Assembly: GCA_944377485.1 (NCBI GenBank)
Contig: CALWFB010000006.1
Span: 1-64,000, forward strand
DNA length: 64,000 nt
Direction of reading: 5' to 3'
Origin: an uncultured Clostridia bacterium
Lineage (GTDB): Bacteria > Bacillota > Clostridia > Christensenellales > UBA1242
How positions within the stretch are numbered: position 1 is the first letter of the stretch; every line of letters starts with the position of its first letter. The notes under the pieces are model-generated. The model had not been told where the DNA came from, searched no databases, and saw nothing but the letters and a program-made list of their open reading frames with translations. Of the stretch, positions 21,960 to 32,666 are shown in pieces. Made by a program: the position numbers and the translations under genes.

Positions 21960-23504
21960 TTATGAATATTTCTTTTTCGCTTCATTTATTGCTTTAACGA
22001 TATTTGATATCACTTTGTTTTTATTCATCCACCAATCTCTACTCCACACTCGCATAATTGTCCAACCACGAGATTGAAGGAATTTAGTTCTATAAACGTC
22101 TCTTTCCAAAATTGAATCACTGCTTTTAAATGCTGCATAATCACACTCAATACCTAATAAATATCTGTCAATTTTTTTATCGTAAATTGCAAGCGACAAC
22201 TTATAATCGGTATTTCCCAAATTTGTTTCTACATTATAACCTAATTTAATCAATTCGTTTTTAATATCATTTTCAATTGAATTATTCACGATTTCAGAAT
22301 TTGAACTTGGTAAACTCGGTTTGAAACTATCGAGAACAAAACCCGCTTCCCTATACTTTTTATTAGAGATAGCACGCACGTATTTCAAATAACTCTTGAA
22401 TATCTTAGGACCAGCATTTTTGCTTCCCTCTACAATCAATTCTTCTGGTTCAATGCTGGTGACGACATATATTTTTTCTTTTGCACGAGTGATTGCAACA
22501 TTTAGTCTATTCTCGCCACCTTCTACTGACAAGGCTCCAAAATGTGCAACAACTTTGCCATACTCATTTCTCGCATAACCAATACTGAATATAATAATAT
22601 CTCGCTCATCGCCTTGAACATTTTCTAGGTTTTTAATAAATATCGAAACATCTTCATTATTGACCTTTCTATTCTGTTCTCTAATATATGCATCTCTGAA
22701 AGCTGAATCTTTTTGACATTCTAAATCAATAGCATCTTCAATTGCATTTTCTTGTTCTGTATTAAATGTGATAATTCCAATCGATGACTTGTTCCTCTTA
22801 TTTTTTATCAGTTTTTTCAACAAAGTGACAACTGCATTAGCTTCTTCTTGATTGCGTCTACCTAGCCATTGACCATTTACTTTTATTCTTTCAATCGGCT
22901 TACTGCCAATATTTTTTGAAATATTTGGAGCGATTTGCAATTTGCCATCATAAAATGCATAGTTTGAAAAGTTGATTAATTCTTCATTTTTGCTTCGATA
23001 GTGATATGTCAAATTTGTACTATTAAATCTAGAAGTTGCCAAATCCAAAAGGCTTTCCACTTCTAGTGCTGCCTGTGTTGCCAAATCTAATTCATCATCA
23101 GAATCATTACCCATATAACGTTTTACAAATGTTGCAGTTGGACGCAATTGTTTTGAATCTCCCGCCACCACAATGCTCTTTCCTCTGTAAATCGTTGGTA
23201 AAGTATTCTCAATAAACACCTGACTCGCTTCATCAAACAAAATAATATCAAACATCTCTTTTTTCAATGGGAAGATTGTAGAAACGCTTTCCGGAGACAA
23301 AAGCCAACAAGGGAACAATTTCAACAAAAAGTCATTATATAAATCCATCATCTTTCTAATCGGTAAAAGATTTTGTTGTTTTGTAATTTGATATAGATAA
23401 TTTTTATTTTCTTCGTTTGAATTATAAAATTCAATGTATTCATCTTTAAATTTATTCAAACAAATGTCCATAGATATTTGTTTTTCGTCTTTCTTTAAAG
23501 ACAA
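21960..23504 (-). pseudogene. COG1112-type helicase, C-terminal half with MTES_1575-like nuclease (frameshifted gene)
   Basis: 514 aa beginning at a TTG inside the end of the upstream half. It supplies Walker B IILFDEASQ (about 88-95), motif III GDSKQLRPT, motif IV-VI pieces (YHYRSKNEELINFSN; VQGDERDIIIFSIGY; RLNVAITRAKEKIYVVTS), all Upf1/DNA2-like SF1. The last 110 residues (ENDIKNELIKLGYNV, LGIECDYAAFKSSDS, LQSRGWTIMRVWSRDWW) are the REase-fold domain known as MTES_1575, with likely catalytic Glu-x-Asp. Walker A is in the other frame, so this half alone cannot work. A -1 change near 23510 would restore one protein of about 1280 aa. Confidence 0.8.
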
Positions 23505-25768
23505 AATACGTTTCGAATATTTTCAAAATTAATTATTTTAGAAAGTTTTTCTTTGTATAGTTCTTCATATTTTATAGTTTCATGATAAATTCTAATTTCC
23601 ATCAACTTTTCAATAATTTCTTTATATTGTCTAGCATTTTTAGAATTTTCGTAGGCAAAATTTAATATTATTCGTTCATCGTCTGTGAGTCCTAGTAGTG
23701 CAATGTTGACATCACGAATTTCCAAATAATCATTAAGAGCATTCAATAATAATTTCAAAAAGATTGAATTTCCATTGATTAGGTTATCAATAGTCATCAA
23801 AAAACCTTTTCTATCCAACACTTTATTTAACAATGAATATTCACTGATATAATTTTGAATATCTTCAAGCGTTTGTTCAAAATTCGCTTTAATCTCTTCT
23901 TCTTTTTTGTTTACTTTCTTTTTAACAAAAGGATAGGCAGGGAAAAGAATTTTTGACCATCTAAGGTCGGTATGTAATTTTTTATTTTCAACTTTTGAAA
24001 TCATACTAATCAGCGGCTGCATATCTTCAATCTTGTCCACATCATTTTCTAACATATATATAAGTAATTGTCTAGCATGTGGATGTTTCGCCGTATCAAA
24101 AGGTACGATATTTTTGTTTATTATATCTTTCAAATAGACTTTCATTTGATTTATAGTATGAATTTCAACATTTGCTTTAATATGGTCAATCAATGGATTA
24201 TTTTTCTTCAACTCAATATATCTATAATATAAATTAGCTTTATTTTTCTCTTTAATAATTCTCAATGTTGAATGCAGCCTAGAATAATCCATGTTCATTA
24301 TATCTTTATTTTTTTTCATTAGCTTGTATAGAACATAATCATTGCTGTTTTTACCAATTTTAGCTGAATTAGTATACATTTCTTGAAGTGATAACCCAAA
24401 TGAAGTTTTACTAAACATTGCATCAGTTATAATCTGCAATTCTTCAATCTCTTTGTTTATAGCATTTTCTACCCTATCAAAATCCTGACTTGAAATAGAT
24501 ACATTGTTAGAATTCATTACCGCTTGATGCATTTGTGCACAGCGTTCGTAAAATTCAACTTTGTTTTTCTCTGCATCTGTTATAAACATGCACTTAGAAT
24601 TCAATGTATTCAAACGATTAAATACTACTTCAAGAGCTGCTTTTTTCTGTGAAACTACCAGCACTCGTTTATTTTTACATAGTGCATCAGATATGATATT
24701 GACTATTGTTTGTGATTTACCCGTACCTGGTGGTCCATATATCACTAAATTATTGAATTTATTTAACTTGGCAATAGCACTTTCTTGCGCATAATCTAAA
24801 TCATTGATTGTGTAAATTCTTTCATCAAATTTTTTGTTTTTCTTGATATTTTTAGCTTCTAATAACTGTCTAATTGCAGATGAAGTTAAATGCTTTTTCT
24901 CCAACAAAGAATAATCATTATATATAGAATTGGCTAGTGGAAAACGCCCTATAACACATGAATTTACAATTTTTAATCCTTCTACCTCATTAGGTTCTGG
25001 GATATCCTCAAATTTTATAAATTTGTTAATTGAATCAAAATTATCTTTTATGTCAAACTTGTAGCCAAAATTTGATAAATAATCTACTACATCTTTTACA
25101 GTTCTGAGTTTATAATCAATAAGATTATCAAACTCCATTATCATGCCATCATTTTTAAGCCTATGTTCCTTAGCATAAGCAAGCATCAAAACTTTGTTAA
25201 ACTGAACAAGTTCGTCTGTTTTAGCTTCAATTGAAACAGTATTATCATTTTCTATATTGATTACCACAGGAAATAGAATCAACGGAGCCTTCACAACTAT
25301 GTCCTTATTCAACACTCCTGTCACGAAAGGATACCCAATAAATAATTCGTATCTACCCGTTTCTTTTGCAAATTCATCAATCTCACGTTTTAAACTTCTT
25401 AGCGAGTTTACTTGTGAAGAAATAATTTTTTTTCCTTCCTCTCGTCTTAAACGTTCTCGTCTAAGATTTTCTGCCCGTTTTTCTTCTGCTTCCAAGCCGT
25501 CAATAGGTTTAAATTGTGTCTTTATTTTCCCTTCCAAATTGAAATTTTTAAAAAGGCGCTCTTTCATATTCTTATCAATCAAAGAATAACCAGTTCGTTT
25601 ACCCTTCCATAGAAATGTAAAAAATTCTTGGAATTCATCTTTGTCGTTTCCAATCACAGCACCTATATCATACGAATATTTTTTGCTAATATTCCTTGAA
25701 TAAAGACTTCTATTCTTACCACTAATCTCTATTAAACGTTCTTTATAATATTTATAAATCGATGCCAT
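23495..25768 (-). pseudogene. COG1112-type helicase, N-terminal half with DUF4011-like region (frameshifted gene)
   Basis: 757 aa from the ATG at 25768, preferred because AAAGGA lies 9 bp upstream; an upstream TTG exists at 25816. The N-terminus YYKERLIEISGKNRSLYSRN is the DUF4011 signature of large Upf1-like helicases. Walker A is VIYGPPGTGKSQT (about 342-354), followed by RVLVVSQKKAALEVVFNRL. A long helical insert (about 420-740) follows, as normal before motif II. The frame ends at TAA at 23495 while the remaining motifs continue in another frame. Intact members are about 1300 aa and occur as solitary defence-like genes. Confidence 0.8.
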
Positions 25769-25816
25769 ATTACATTCCTTTTCTATTATTTTATCAGAAT
25801 GTGGCAAATTTTTCAA

Positions 25817-26047
25817 CTTAAATTTAATATTATTTTCTTATTTTAAAATTTATACAATTTTTTAATAATTGGAAAAATTTATCAGCTTTCAAGAAAATTT
25901 ATAAAAATTTTGAAATAAAATATTTCAACAAACTTTATTGACAATTTTTTATAAAGTTTTGATAAAATTTATAAAAATTAAATTAAAATTAAAAAAAATT
26001 AGAAAATATTTATTTTTTATTACATTTTTATAAATTTTTATTAAATT
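25817..26047. other. Extremely AT-rich intergenic stretch
   Basis: About 230 bp of near-pure A/T with several TTTATAAAATTT-like repeats. No gene. A TTGACA-N17-GATAAA on the plus strand (25938-25966) would point antisense into the next gene and is judged fortuitous. Confidence 0.4.
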
Positions 26048-26983
26048 TTATTTTTTAGGTAATGCAATTAAAACAATTTCAGTGGCAAAAATACAACCAC
26101 CATAATATCTCAAATAGAAATTATAATTTTCATTATAAGTTGAAATCAAATTTGGTATTTCAATCAAATCTGTATTGTTGTGATACACTGAAATCATCAA
26201 TATTGGGCAATCATTTTTTATATGTTCTTTCATGCCCTGCAATGCTAAATATTCTCCTCCTTCGATATCCATTTTGACTATATCTATTTTTTCTGATATA
26301 TCACCATCTAATGAAGTACCCTTAACTTCTAATTTGCCTGTGTTAGAAATTTTATTCGCTGAACTTTCACTATTTTCATCAAAAAATAACTTACATTCCC
26401 TATCAGACACCGCTTTTTCTTTAATAATTATATTATCATATTCTTTTAGGTTATATCGTATTTTATCTATGTTTTCCTTACTTATTTCATAGCAATATAT
26501 TTTTTTATAACCTTTTATACCATAACTATTTAGAAAATCTAATGTACTATCACCAGTAAAAGCTCCAACATCAACAAAAACTTTGTCTTTAAATTTAGGC
26601 ATTAAATCTAAATCAAAATAATGTTTATATATATTTTCCATCGAATTTTTAAGGTGCTCAAAATCAAAATTATAAAAGTTATTTAATATTGAGAATAAAA
26701 TGTATTTAGACTTATAGTCTGCTAAGCTTTTATATAATTTTATATACTCGTCTTGGTATTTTTTAAAAACAACTGATTTATTTTTCAACATTTCATAATT
26801 ATCTTTTTCTATCTCAATTTTACCCCAATAGTTGAACTTGTTTAAAAATTGTTGTATTGATAATTGTGTGGTAAACGGAATCATTCTAAATTTTGTAAAC
26901 ATATTAAAATAAATATCATTAGAATCTTTTGCCTTAATTTCAGTCATTAAATTATAAAATAATTTATCAATATAATTTTTCAT
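26048..26983 (-). CDS. FkbM-family SAM-dependent methyltransferase
   Basis: 311 aa. SAM motif I is VFVDVGAFTGDSTLDFL (about 138-154), the acidic strand IYCYEISKENIDKI follows, and IDIVKMDIEGGEYLALQG (about 236-253) is the FkbM hallmark. The C-terminus ILMISVYHNNTDLIEIP also fits the family. Substrates are usually sugars or polysaccharide and natural-product hydroxyl groups. The gene stands alone between AT-rich stretches, so no pathway partner is visible. The 130-residue N-terminal extension is alpha-helical and unassigned. Confidence 0.85.
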   Translation of the reverse strand: MKNYIDKLFYNLMTEIKAKDSNDIYFNMFTKFRMIPFTTQLSIQQFLNKFNYWGKIEIEKDNYEMLKNKSVVFKKYQDEYIKLYKSLADYKSKYILFSILNNFYNFDFEHLKNSMENIYKHYFDLDLMPKFKDKVFVDVGAFTGDSTLDFLNSYGIKGYKKIYCYEISKENIDKIRYNLKEYDNIIIKEKAVSDRECKLFFDENSESSANKISNTGKLEVKGTSLDGDISEKIDIVKMDIEGGEYLALQGMKEHIKNDCPILMISVYHNNTDLIEIPNLISTYNENYNFYLRYYGGCIFATEIVLIALPKK

Positions 26984-27168
26984 CTATCCCCTTTAATATA
27001 TGACAATTCATAATCCATATATCAATATATGTTTATTTTTAAAAATTGTTAATAAAAAATAAGCAATAAAAACTTTTATTTCTTATTAAAAAATCTAAAA
27101 ATATTTATTTTTTTTGATAAATTATCGATTTTTTTAAATATTTATATATTTATTTAATAATTTTTTAA

Positions 27169-27963
27169 TTATTTTTTTGTATAATCATATTTATTTTGTT
27201 GAAAATTTATATTTTGTTTTTTTGTAAACGAATAAGTATTAGCATATTTTTCATACATTTCTGATAGCAACCCTTCACAACCAAATGAGAAATAATCTTC
27301 TTCATTTAAAATAATATGGTCCAGTAAAGCGACACCCATAATCATGCAAATATCAAAAATCTTCTGAGTTGTTTCAATATCTTCACTGCTTGGATATGCT
27401 TCACCATTTGGGTGAGTATGAAACAATATAATCCCTGTCAGCATTTTGCTTGTAATCATCTGAGCAAAATCCTTCAAACCAATTTTAATATTGATGTCGT
27501 TCATACCTTCAATTTCAAATGTCTTTACAATTTTGTTCATGCTGTTTAGTCCAATAACATACAAAAACTCTTTTGAACGTAATTCGTACTGTTTTCTAAA
27601 ATACTCAACACAGTCGCGTGGACAACCCAATTTGGTTTCATGAATTTTTGATTTATTTGCCTTGAATATGTCAAAAACATCGGGAAGCATTGTCAGAAAT
27701 AAAGCCGTCTCTTCTCCGACTCCTTTCATCTCCATTAAATCTTTGTAATCTGCTTCCAATACATTTGAAAATCCATTATATTTATCAATCAAATCATGCG
27801 CAAGTCCATTAGTATCCTTTTGTGGAATTGTATATGTTAGCAGCAACTCCAAAACTTCATGTATACTCAAAGATTTTAGTCCGTTCATACGCACTTTGTT
27901 CTTTAATCTTTGCCTATGTCCTGCATGTTTATGTGAATATTCCCTTTTCATCTTCTGTTCCAA
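27169..27963 (-). CDS. radC: RadC/MPN-domain (JAB metalloprotease fold) protein, copy 1
   Basis: 264 aa. The N-terminal helix-hairpin-helix (KGVGEETALFLTMLPDVF, about 81-98) and the JAB/MPN motif GIILFHTHPNGEAYPSSEDIE (His-x-His near 180 and a following Asp) define RadC. The N-terminus [18 protein letters not shown] matches the second RadC at 42678, so they are paralogues. Despite the name, RadC is not required for repair in tested species; the JAB domain is often carried on mobile elements. Intact zinc ligands suggest a functional fold. Confidence 0.88.
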   Translation of the reverse strand: MEQKMKREYSHKHAGHRQRLKNKVRMNGLKSLSIHEVLELLLTYTIPQKDTNGLAHDLIDKYNGFSNVLEADYKDLMEMKGVGEETALFLTMLPDVFDIFKANKSKIHETKLGCPRDCVEYFRKQYELRSKEFLYVIGLNSMNKIVKTFEIEGMNDINIKIGLKDFAQMITSKMLTGIILFHTHPNGEAYPSSEDIETTQKIFDICMIMGVALLDHIILNEEDYFSFGCEGLLSEMYEKYANTYSFTKKQNINFQQNKYDYTKK

Positions 27964-28052
27964 TTTTTATTTAGGTTATCATAAATTATAATTTTTTCAA
28001 AATAATTTTAAATTATATAAAATAATTGATATAAAAATTTTTTCTTTGTGAT

Positions 28053-28058
28053 ATAATA
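28053..28058 (+). promoter_or_regulatory. Extended -10 promoter element of the protease gene
   Basis: TATAAT at 28053-28058 preceded by TG one base upstream (TGATATAAT), 79 bp before the protease start. The best -35 (TTGATA, 28027-28032) is 20 bp away, so the extended -10 must carry most of the contact. Confidence 0.5.
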
Positions 28059-28136
28059 AATTATTATATACAATTATCATAATCTGTTTATAAAAATTTA
28101 AGATTTAAATAAAATCTCATTTTCAAAGGAGAACAT

Positions 28137-29741
28137 ATGAAAAAATTTAGAATATTTCTTTTAGTAATTTTGATGCTTCCTTGTGTGCTTCTTTTTGGCG
28201 GTTGTCAAGAAAATGTCTATATCACTAGAATTGAGAAAACTGAAACTGTGGGCTCAACCGATACTTACACTATATATTATTCTGATAATACCACCTCTAA
28301 TTTCACGGTTGAAAATGATTCAGATGACAATTCAGACGTATATGTCACTCGAATAGAAAAAACTGAAACAATAGGCACTACTGACACATACACGGTATAT
28401 TATTCTGATAATACAACTTCTAATTTTACTATCGAGAACGGTGCCGATGGAGAAAATGGTACAGACGTCACAATTGAAAACATTTTTCAAACCTGTGTAA
28501 ACCGTGGAATGTATGAAAATAGTGACAAAGGCTTCTTAGAATTTTTGTCTGATTATTTGAACTTTACAGTTGAAGACGACAATTCGATTAATCAAGCAGT
28601 TGTAAAAGCAATGAAATCTGCCGTTAGTATTTATGTTGAGCACCCTGTCAATGCTTTAACCGGAACATATCCTCATATAAGTACAGAAGTTGCTTCTAGT
28701 ATCTATTGCGGTGCTGGTGTAATTTATAAGATGGATGATGATTATAGTTATTTAATCACAAATTACCATGTGGTTTATCTAGTTAATTCATTAGCTGAAA
28801 ATAATATTGCTCGTATGATTTATGCATATCAATATGGAGAAAATGTTGAAATCTCAAATACTGATGTAGAAGATGCTAGTATTGCTCCTGCAATTGAATT
28901 TGGCGGAGATGGTGTTGAATGTCAATATGTGGGTGGTTCACTGAATTATGATTTGGCTGTATTAAAAGTATCAACCGATGACTTGTTAGCAGTCAATCCA
29001 GATGCCGAACCTGTCACAATCACATCAGAATACGGTCTAGCGGATACAGCAATAGCTATTGGTAATCCAGAAGGTAATGGAATCAGTGTGACAACTGGTG
29101 TTGTTTCTGTTGTTAGCGAAAACATTACTATGACCGGCGCTGATGACAAAACAGAAGTGACATTCCGTGTTATGAGAATAGATGCAGCTGTTAACGGAGG
29201 TAATTCTGGTGGCGGATTGTTTAATGACAAAGGAGAATTGATTGGAATAGTTAATTCAAAATTGGTATACAGCTCTGATGAGACACCAATAGACAACATT
29301 TCATATGCTTTACCTTATGATAACGTCACAAAAGTTGTTGACAATATCATACATTATCATGAAGCAACAACAACTAATGGTTCCTTGATTACTCCTGTCA
29401 ATGTGACAAAACTTTTATTAGGTATCAATATCGCAGCAGAGAATAGTCAAGCGACATACGATTATGTGTCAGGAAAAATTACAATTACTGATGATGCTCT
29501 TGTCACAGGAATTAGTTCAGATTCTCTTGCTCAAAATAAAGGAATGCAGGTTGGAGATATCATTGAATCAATAGTCATTAATAAAACAGAGTATGAAATT
29601 TCACGTTATTATCAGGTAAGTGATTTATTACTCACTATCCGTACAGGAGATAGCGTTATAATCAATGTATCAAGAAATAATATCAGTCAATCAATCGTAA
29701 TAGGTGAAGTGACATCTGACATGCTAACTACTATATTGTAA
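28137..29741 (+). CDS. HtrA/DegP-like S1C serine protease lipoprotein with PDZ domain
   Basis: 534 aa. Lipobox LFGGC (Cys23) after a hydrophobic signal, so it is anchored on the outer face of the membrane. Residues about 28-60 and 69-101 are a near-identical tandem repeat (TRIEKTET, TDTYT, YYSDNTTSNFT). The trypsin-like catalytic triad is His211 (TNYHVV), Asp272 (NYDLAVLKV) and Ser357 (GGNSGGGLF). The C-terminal part (about 420-525, ITGISSDSLAQ-like, MQVGDIIESI) is one PDZ domain. The role is envelope protein quality control. AAAGGAG precedes the ATG. The N-terminal repeat is unusual for HtrA and may form a spacer from the membrane. Confidence 0.9.
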   Translation: MKKFRIFLLVILMLPCVLLFGGCQENVYITRIEKTETVGSTDTYTIYYSDNTTSNFTVENDSDDNSDVYVTRIEKTETIGTTDTYTVYYSDNTTSNFTIENGADGENGTDVTIENIFQTCVNRGMYENSDKGFLEFLSDYLNFTVEDDNSINQAVVKAMKSAVSIYVEHPVNALTGTYPHISTEVASSIYCGAGVIYKMDDDYSYLITNYHVVYLVNSLAENNIARMIYAYQYGENVEISNTDVEDASIAPAIEFGGDGVECQYVGGSLNYDLAVLKVSTDDLLAVNPDAEPVTITSEYGLADTAIAIGNPEGNGISVTTGVVSVVSENITMTGADDKTEVTFRVMRIDAAVNGGNSGGGLFNDKGELIGIVNSKLVYSSDETPIDNISYALPYDNVTKVVDNIIHYHEATTTNGSLITPVNVTKLLLGINIAAENSQATYDYVSGKITITDDALVTGISSDSLAQNKGMQVGDIIESIVINKTEYEISRYYQVSDLLLTIRTGDSVIINVSRNNISQSIVIGEVTSDMLTTIL

Positions 29742-29744
29742 AAT

Positions 29745-29773
29745 AAAAATCTTAGCAATGCTAAGATTTTTTT
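29745..29773. terminator. Bidirectional terminator
   Basis: AAAAATCTTAGCA (29745-29757) and TGCTAAGATTTTT (29759-29771), one unpaired base between them at the tip, with A/T runs on both sides. It lies between convergent genes. Confidence 0.85.
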
Positions 29774-29827
29774 ATTATCCAATCTTAATAATTTAATTCA
29801 TTTTTCTATAATAACTATGTTAAACAA

Positions 29828-31501
29828 TTACATCTCTTGCAATGTGTCTATACAAATGAGATAGAAGCCAACTTTCAAGCAATCTCTTAAAGCGCGTACG
29901 AGATTTACTTTTGCTTTACTCGTATTATTATTTCCGTCTAAGATTTTACAAGTTGTGTACATTTTATTAAATGTTTTGCACATGTCCATGATTCTTTTGC
30001 ACATAATGCTAGCATCTCTCTTTTCTAATGCTAATCTGATATATGCAGTAAAATCATTGATTGCTTTAACTAATGCAAATGCTTCTTCATTAAAACACGA
30101 ATAATCTGCTTCGCATTCTACGTCTTCATACTTTCTAAGGATGCTTTCTAGTCGTGTGTAAGTATATTGCATATATGGAGCAGTTTCACCATCGAACGAA
30201 AATGATTTTTCTGTATCAAAAATACAATCTTTAATACGTTCCACTCTCAACACGCTAAAATTCAAAACTGCACGAGCCACTTTGTTTGCTACATCATTCG
30301 GATTTTCAATTTCAAATTTTCTATCTTTAATAATATCTTTTGCTCTATTTAATGCAAACTCCAACAAGTCAACCAAAATGGCTTGTTTGCCTTTTCTAGA
30401 ACTAATTTTTCCATCTGGAAGACTAAATCTGCCATAAGGAACATGTTCCATCAACTGATAAAATTCATACCCCATTTTTTCGATGATTTTAATCAACTGT
30501 TTAAAATGAAGTATCTGAGCAATATCCGTCACATAAATCATTTTATCAAACTTATACTCATTAAATCTTGAAATTACAGCAGATATATCACGTGTAATAT
30601 ATAATGAAGTACCATCATTTTTCAAAATCACTGCTGGTGGAAGATTAACATCAGATAAATCTACTATTTGAGCATCTTCGCTCGTGATTAACAATTTCTT
30701 TTCTCTCAATTCGTCCAACACTTTTGGAACGAATTGACTATAATACATCTCGCCACGATAATCATCAAAATGAACACCCAAAATGTCAAACATATTTTTT
30801 GCATCTTTCAATGCAATATCAATTATCATCTCATAAATTGGATATATATCACTATCTTTTTCTTCAATTTTCTTAAATATATCTCGTGCATATTGGCTTA
30901 GTTCAGGATTATTTACTTCTTCCTGATTGAATTTAACATAATATTCTTGCAAAGCATCATTGCCACGTTTTTTTACATCATCAATACTGCCCCACATTTT
31001 CATTCCACCAATAATTTTACCAAAAGGTGTCCCGTAATCCCCAATATAATTTAATCTTTTCACCTGATAACCACATTGCGTAAACAAACGTGCCAAACAT
31101 TCACCTATAATTGTTGTTTTCAAATGTCCTATATGTAAATATTTTGCTAAATTTGGACTACCATAATCAATGGTGACAATTTTATTATTTCCGTCATTCA
31201 AATTCAAATTTTCAGGTTTGAATTTTTCAATAATTTCTTCACTTAAAATTTCTTTATTCAAAAAGAAATTAAGATAACCATTCACTATCTCAACTTTTTC
31301 AATAAATGTATCACACTTCACACTTGCCGCTAATTCTTGTGCAATTTGGTTAGGATTTTTTCTAAGCAATTTTGATAACGAAAAACATGGCAAACAATAG
31401 TCACCTTTATCTTCTGATATTGATTCTATAATCAAATCTTCATAATTTACGCCATCAAATTTATCAGTTATTGAATCGGCAATTATCTTTTTTATATTCA
31501 T
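29828..31501 (-). CDS. argS: Arginyl-tRNA synthetase
   Basis: 557 aa, normal for ArgS. The N-terminal Add-1 region spans residues 1-90, then DYGSPNLAKYLHIGHLKTT with the class I HIGH motif (about 110-128), and GKISSRKGK at about 360 as the KMSKS equivalent. The C-terminal DALR anticodon-binding domain (YMQYTYTRLESILRKYED) ends the protein. It charges tRNA-Arg with arginine in the cytoplasm. It stands as a single gene; the next gene in the same direction ends 60 bp upstream. Confidence 0.95.
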   Translation of the reverse strand: MNIKKIIADSITDKFDGVNYEDLIIESISEDKGDYCLPCFSLSKLLRKNPNQIAQELAASVKCDTFIEKVEIVNGYLNFFLNKEILSEEIIEKFKPENLNLNDGNNKIVTIDYGSPNLAKYLHIGHLKTTIIGECLARLFTQCGYQVKRLNYIGDYGTPFGKIIGGMKMWGSIDDVKKRGNDALQEYYVKFNQEEVNNPELSQYARDIFKKIEEKDSDIYPIYEMIIDIALKDAKNMFDILGVHFDDYRGEMYYSQFVPKVLDELREKKLLITSEDAQIVDLSDVNLPPAVILKNDGTSLYITRDISAVISRFNEYKFDKMIYVTDIAQILHFKQLIKIIEKMGYEFYQLMEHVPYGRFSLPDGKISSRKGKQAILVDLLEFALNRAKDIIKDRKFEIENPNDVANKVARAVLNFSVLRVERIKDCIFDTEKSFSFDGETAPYMQYTYTRLESILRKYEDVECEADYSCFNEEAFALVKAINDFTAYIRLALEKRDASIMCKRIMDMCKTFNKMYTTCKILDGNNNTSKAKVNLVRALRDCLKVGFYLICIDTLQEM

Positions 31502-31562
31502 AAAAATGATGATAACATAAAATATTTAATTTTGCAATAAAATTTTAAAATAAATAAGTGTA

Positions 31563-32171
31563 TTAAACTCTCACTTTATTAGGAATTAATTTAAAATCGT
31601 CTACACCGTAATTTTCAAATCTAACGATATTGTCTATGCCATTCCAACTATCAGCAAAAATAATATTTTTGAATTTATCCGTATTGATTTTATTGTTAAG
31701 ACATATACTTCGGATTCCACGAATATTAGCATCAAGACAAATTAACGGAGAATTATCTATCAACAAATCAATATCAAATTTTTCGCAAAATTTTGATTTA
31801 TTATTACAATTAACTACCATACCATTATATTTTAAATTTGACTTGACAAAAAATTGTTTCAATGCCAAATTTAGCGAAGCAAAATTTGGTCTACTTGAAA
31901 GTATATATATCTTTATTCCTTTTTCATACCATGAATTCACCACACTAATTGCATTTTCAATTTGTTTGTACGAATTGGCATTTGCCATTTTGCTGAATCT
32001 TGCAAGTAGTTTTGATATCAAACCATTATTCCCAACATAATTTTCTTCAACAAAACAATAATGTAGTTCTTTTTCCGATATGGCATCAGAAAAATATTTA
32101 TTGGCAATCCAATATATGAATGAATCACAGTCTATTAAAGTTTTATCTAAATCAATCGCAATTTTTTCCAT
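31563..32171 (-). CDS. HAD-superfamily phosphatase (5'-nucleotidase-like)
   Basis: 202 aa. HAD motif I is IAIDLDKTLIDCDSF (about 4-18; nucleophile Asp7 and Asp9), motif II is IYILSSRPN (about 92-100), and a late motif LLIDNSPLICLDA (about 137-149) carries the acidic residue. Size and motif layout resemble small nucleotidases and hydrolases of the 5'(3')-deoxyribonucleotidase type. The substrate cannot be told from sequence. Soluble, cytoplasmic. It lies between argS and a YigZ-like gene, all minus strand. Confidence 0.75.
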   Translation of the reverse strand: MEKIAIDLDKTLIDCDSFIYWIANKYFSDAISEKELHYCFVEENYVGNNGLISKLLARFSKMANANSYKQIENAISVVNSWYEKGIKIYILSSRPNFASLNLALKQFFVKSNLKYNGMVVNCNNKSKFCEKFDIDLLIDNSPLICLDANIRGIRSICLNNKINTDKFKNIIFADSWNGIDNIVRFENYGVDDFKLIPNKVRV

Positions 32172-32227
32172 ATTTGTTTATGATAACATATGATGATAAT
32201 TTTTTCAATGCTAATTAAAAAATTTAA

Positions 32228-32578
32228 TTAAACTTTTATCACTTCGCTACAAGCCTTAGTGTATGCTCTCACCAATCCACCAGCGCCAAGTTTCACTCCA
32301 CCGAAATATCTGACAACCGCCACCATAATATTTTCTAAATTTTTCTTTTTTAAGACATTTAATATTGGATATCCTGCTGTTCCACCAGGTTCTCCATCAT
32401 CACTACATTTTTCGCTAACAATATCTCTATTGTATATGTATGCATAACAAATATGTGTTGCTTTTTTATGTTCATTTTTTAAATTAGTTAAAATACTCTT
32501 GACCTCTTCTAATGAATTTAATGTAAACTTATATGCTATAAACTTTGATTTGTTTATTATTAACTCAATACTTTCCAT
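32228..32578 (-). CDS. IMPACT/YigZ (UPF0029) family protein, short form
   Basis: 116 aa with the family core: KSKFIAYKF near the N-terminus, ATHICYAYIYN (about 40-50), SDDGEPGGTAGYPIL (about 59-73) and VVRYFGGVKLGAGGLVRAY (about 88-106). Full YigZ proteins are about 200 aa with a second C-terminal domain; here only the IMPACT N-domain is present. The family is linked to translation control (GCN1/IMPACT relatives), but the bacterial role is not settled. Confidence 0.88.
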   Translation of the reverse strand: MESIELIINKSKFIAYKFTLNSLEEVKSILTNLKNEHKKATHICYAYIYNRDIVSEKCSDDGEPGGTAGYPILNVLKKKNLENIMVAVVRYFGGVKLGAGGLVRAYTKACSEVIKV

Positions 32579-32644
32579 AAATTTAGTGTATCAAAAAATA
32601 GAATTAAGTCAAATTATTTTGATTCTACAATGGTAAAAATTAAT

Positions 32645-32666
32645 AAAAAAGCGATTACTCGCTTTT
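32645..32666 (-). terminator. Terminator overlapping the end of degV copy 1
   Basis: AAAAGCGA and TCGCTTTT (32647-32654 and 32659-32666) with a 4-nt loop that includes the stop codon. On the minus strand it is followed by T's. Confidence 0.75.

Noticed and set aside
23495-23520. Programmed -1 frameshift in the helicase gene
   Set aside because: No X XXY YYZ heptamer in the reading phase and no clear downstream pseudoknot; a plain indel explains the data better.
25938-25967. TTGACA-N17-GATAAA promoter on the plus strand
   Set aside because: It points antisense into the FkbM gene end in a nearly pure A/T stretch, where such matches arise by chance.
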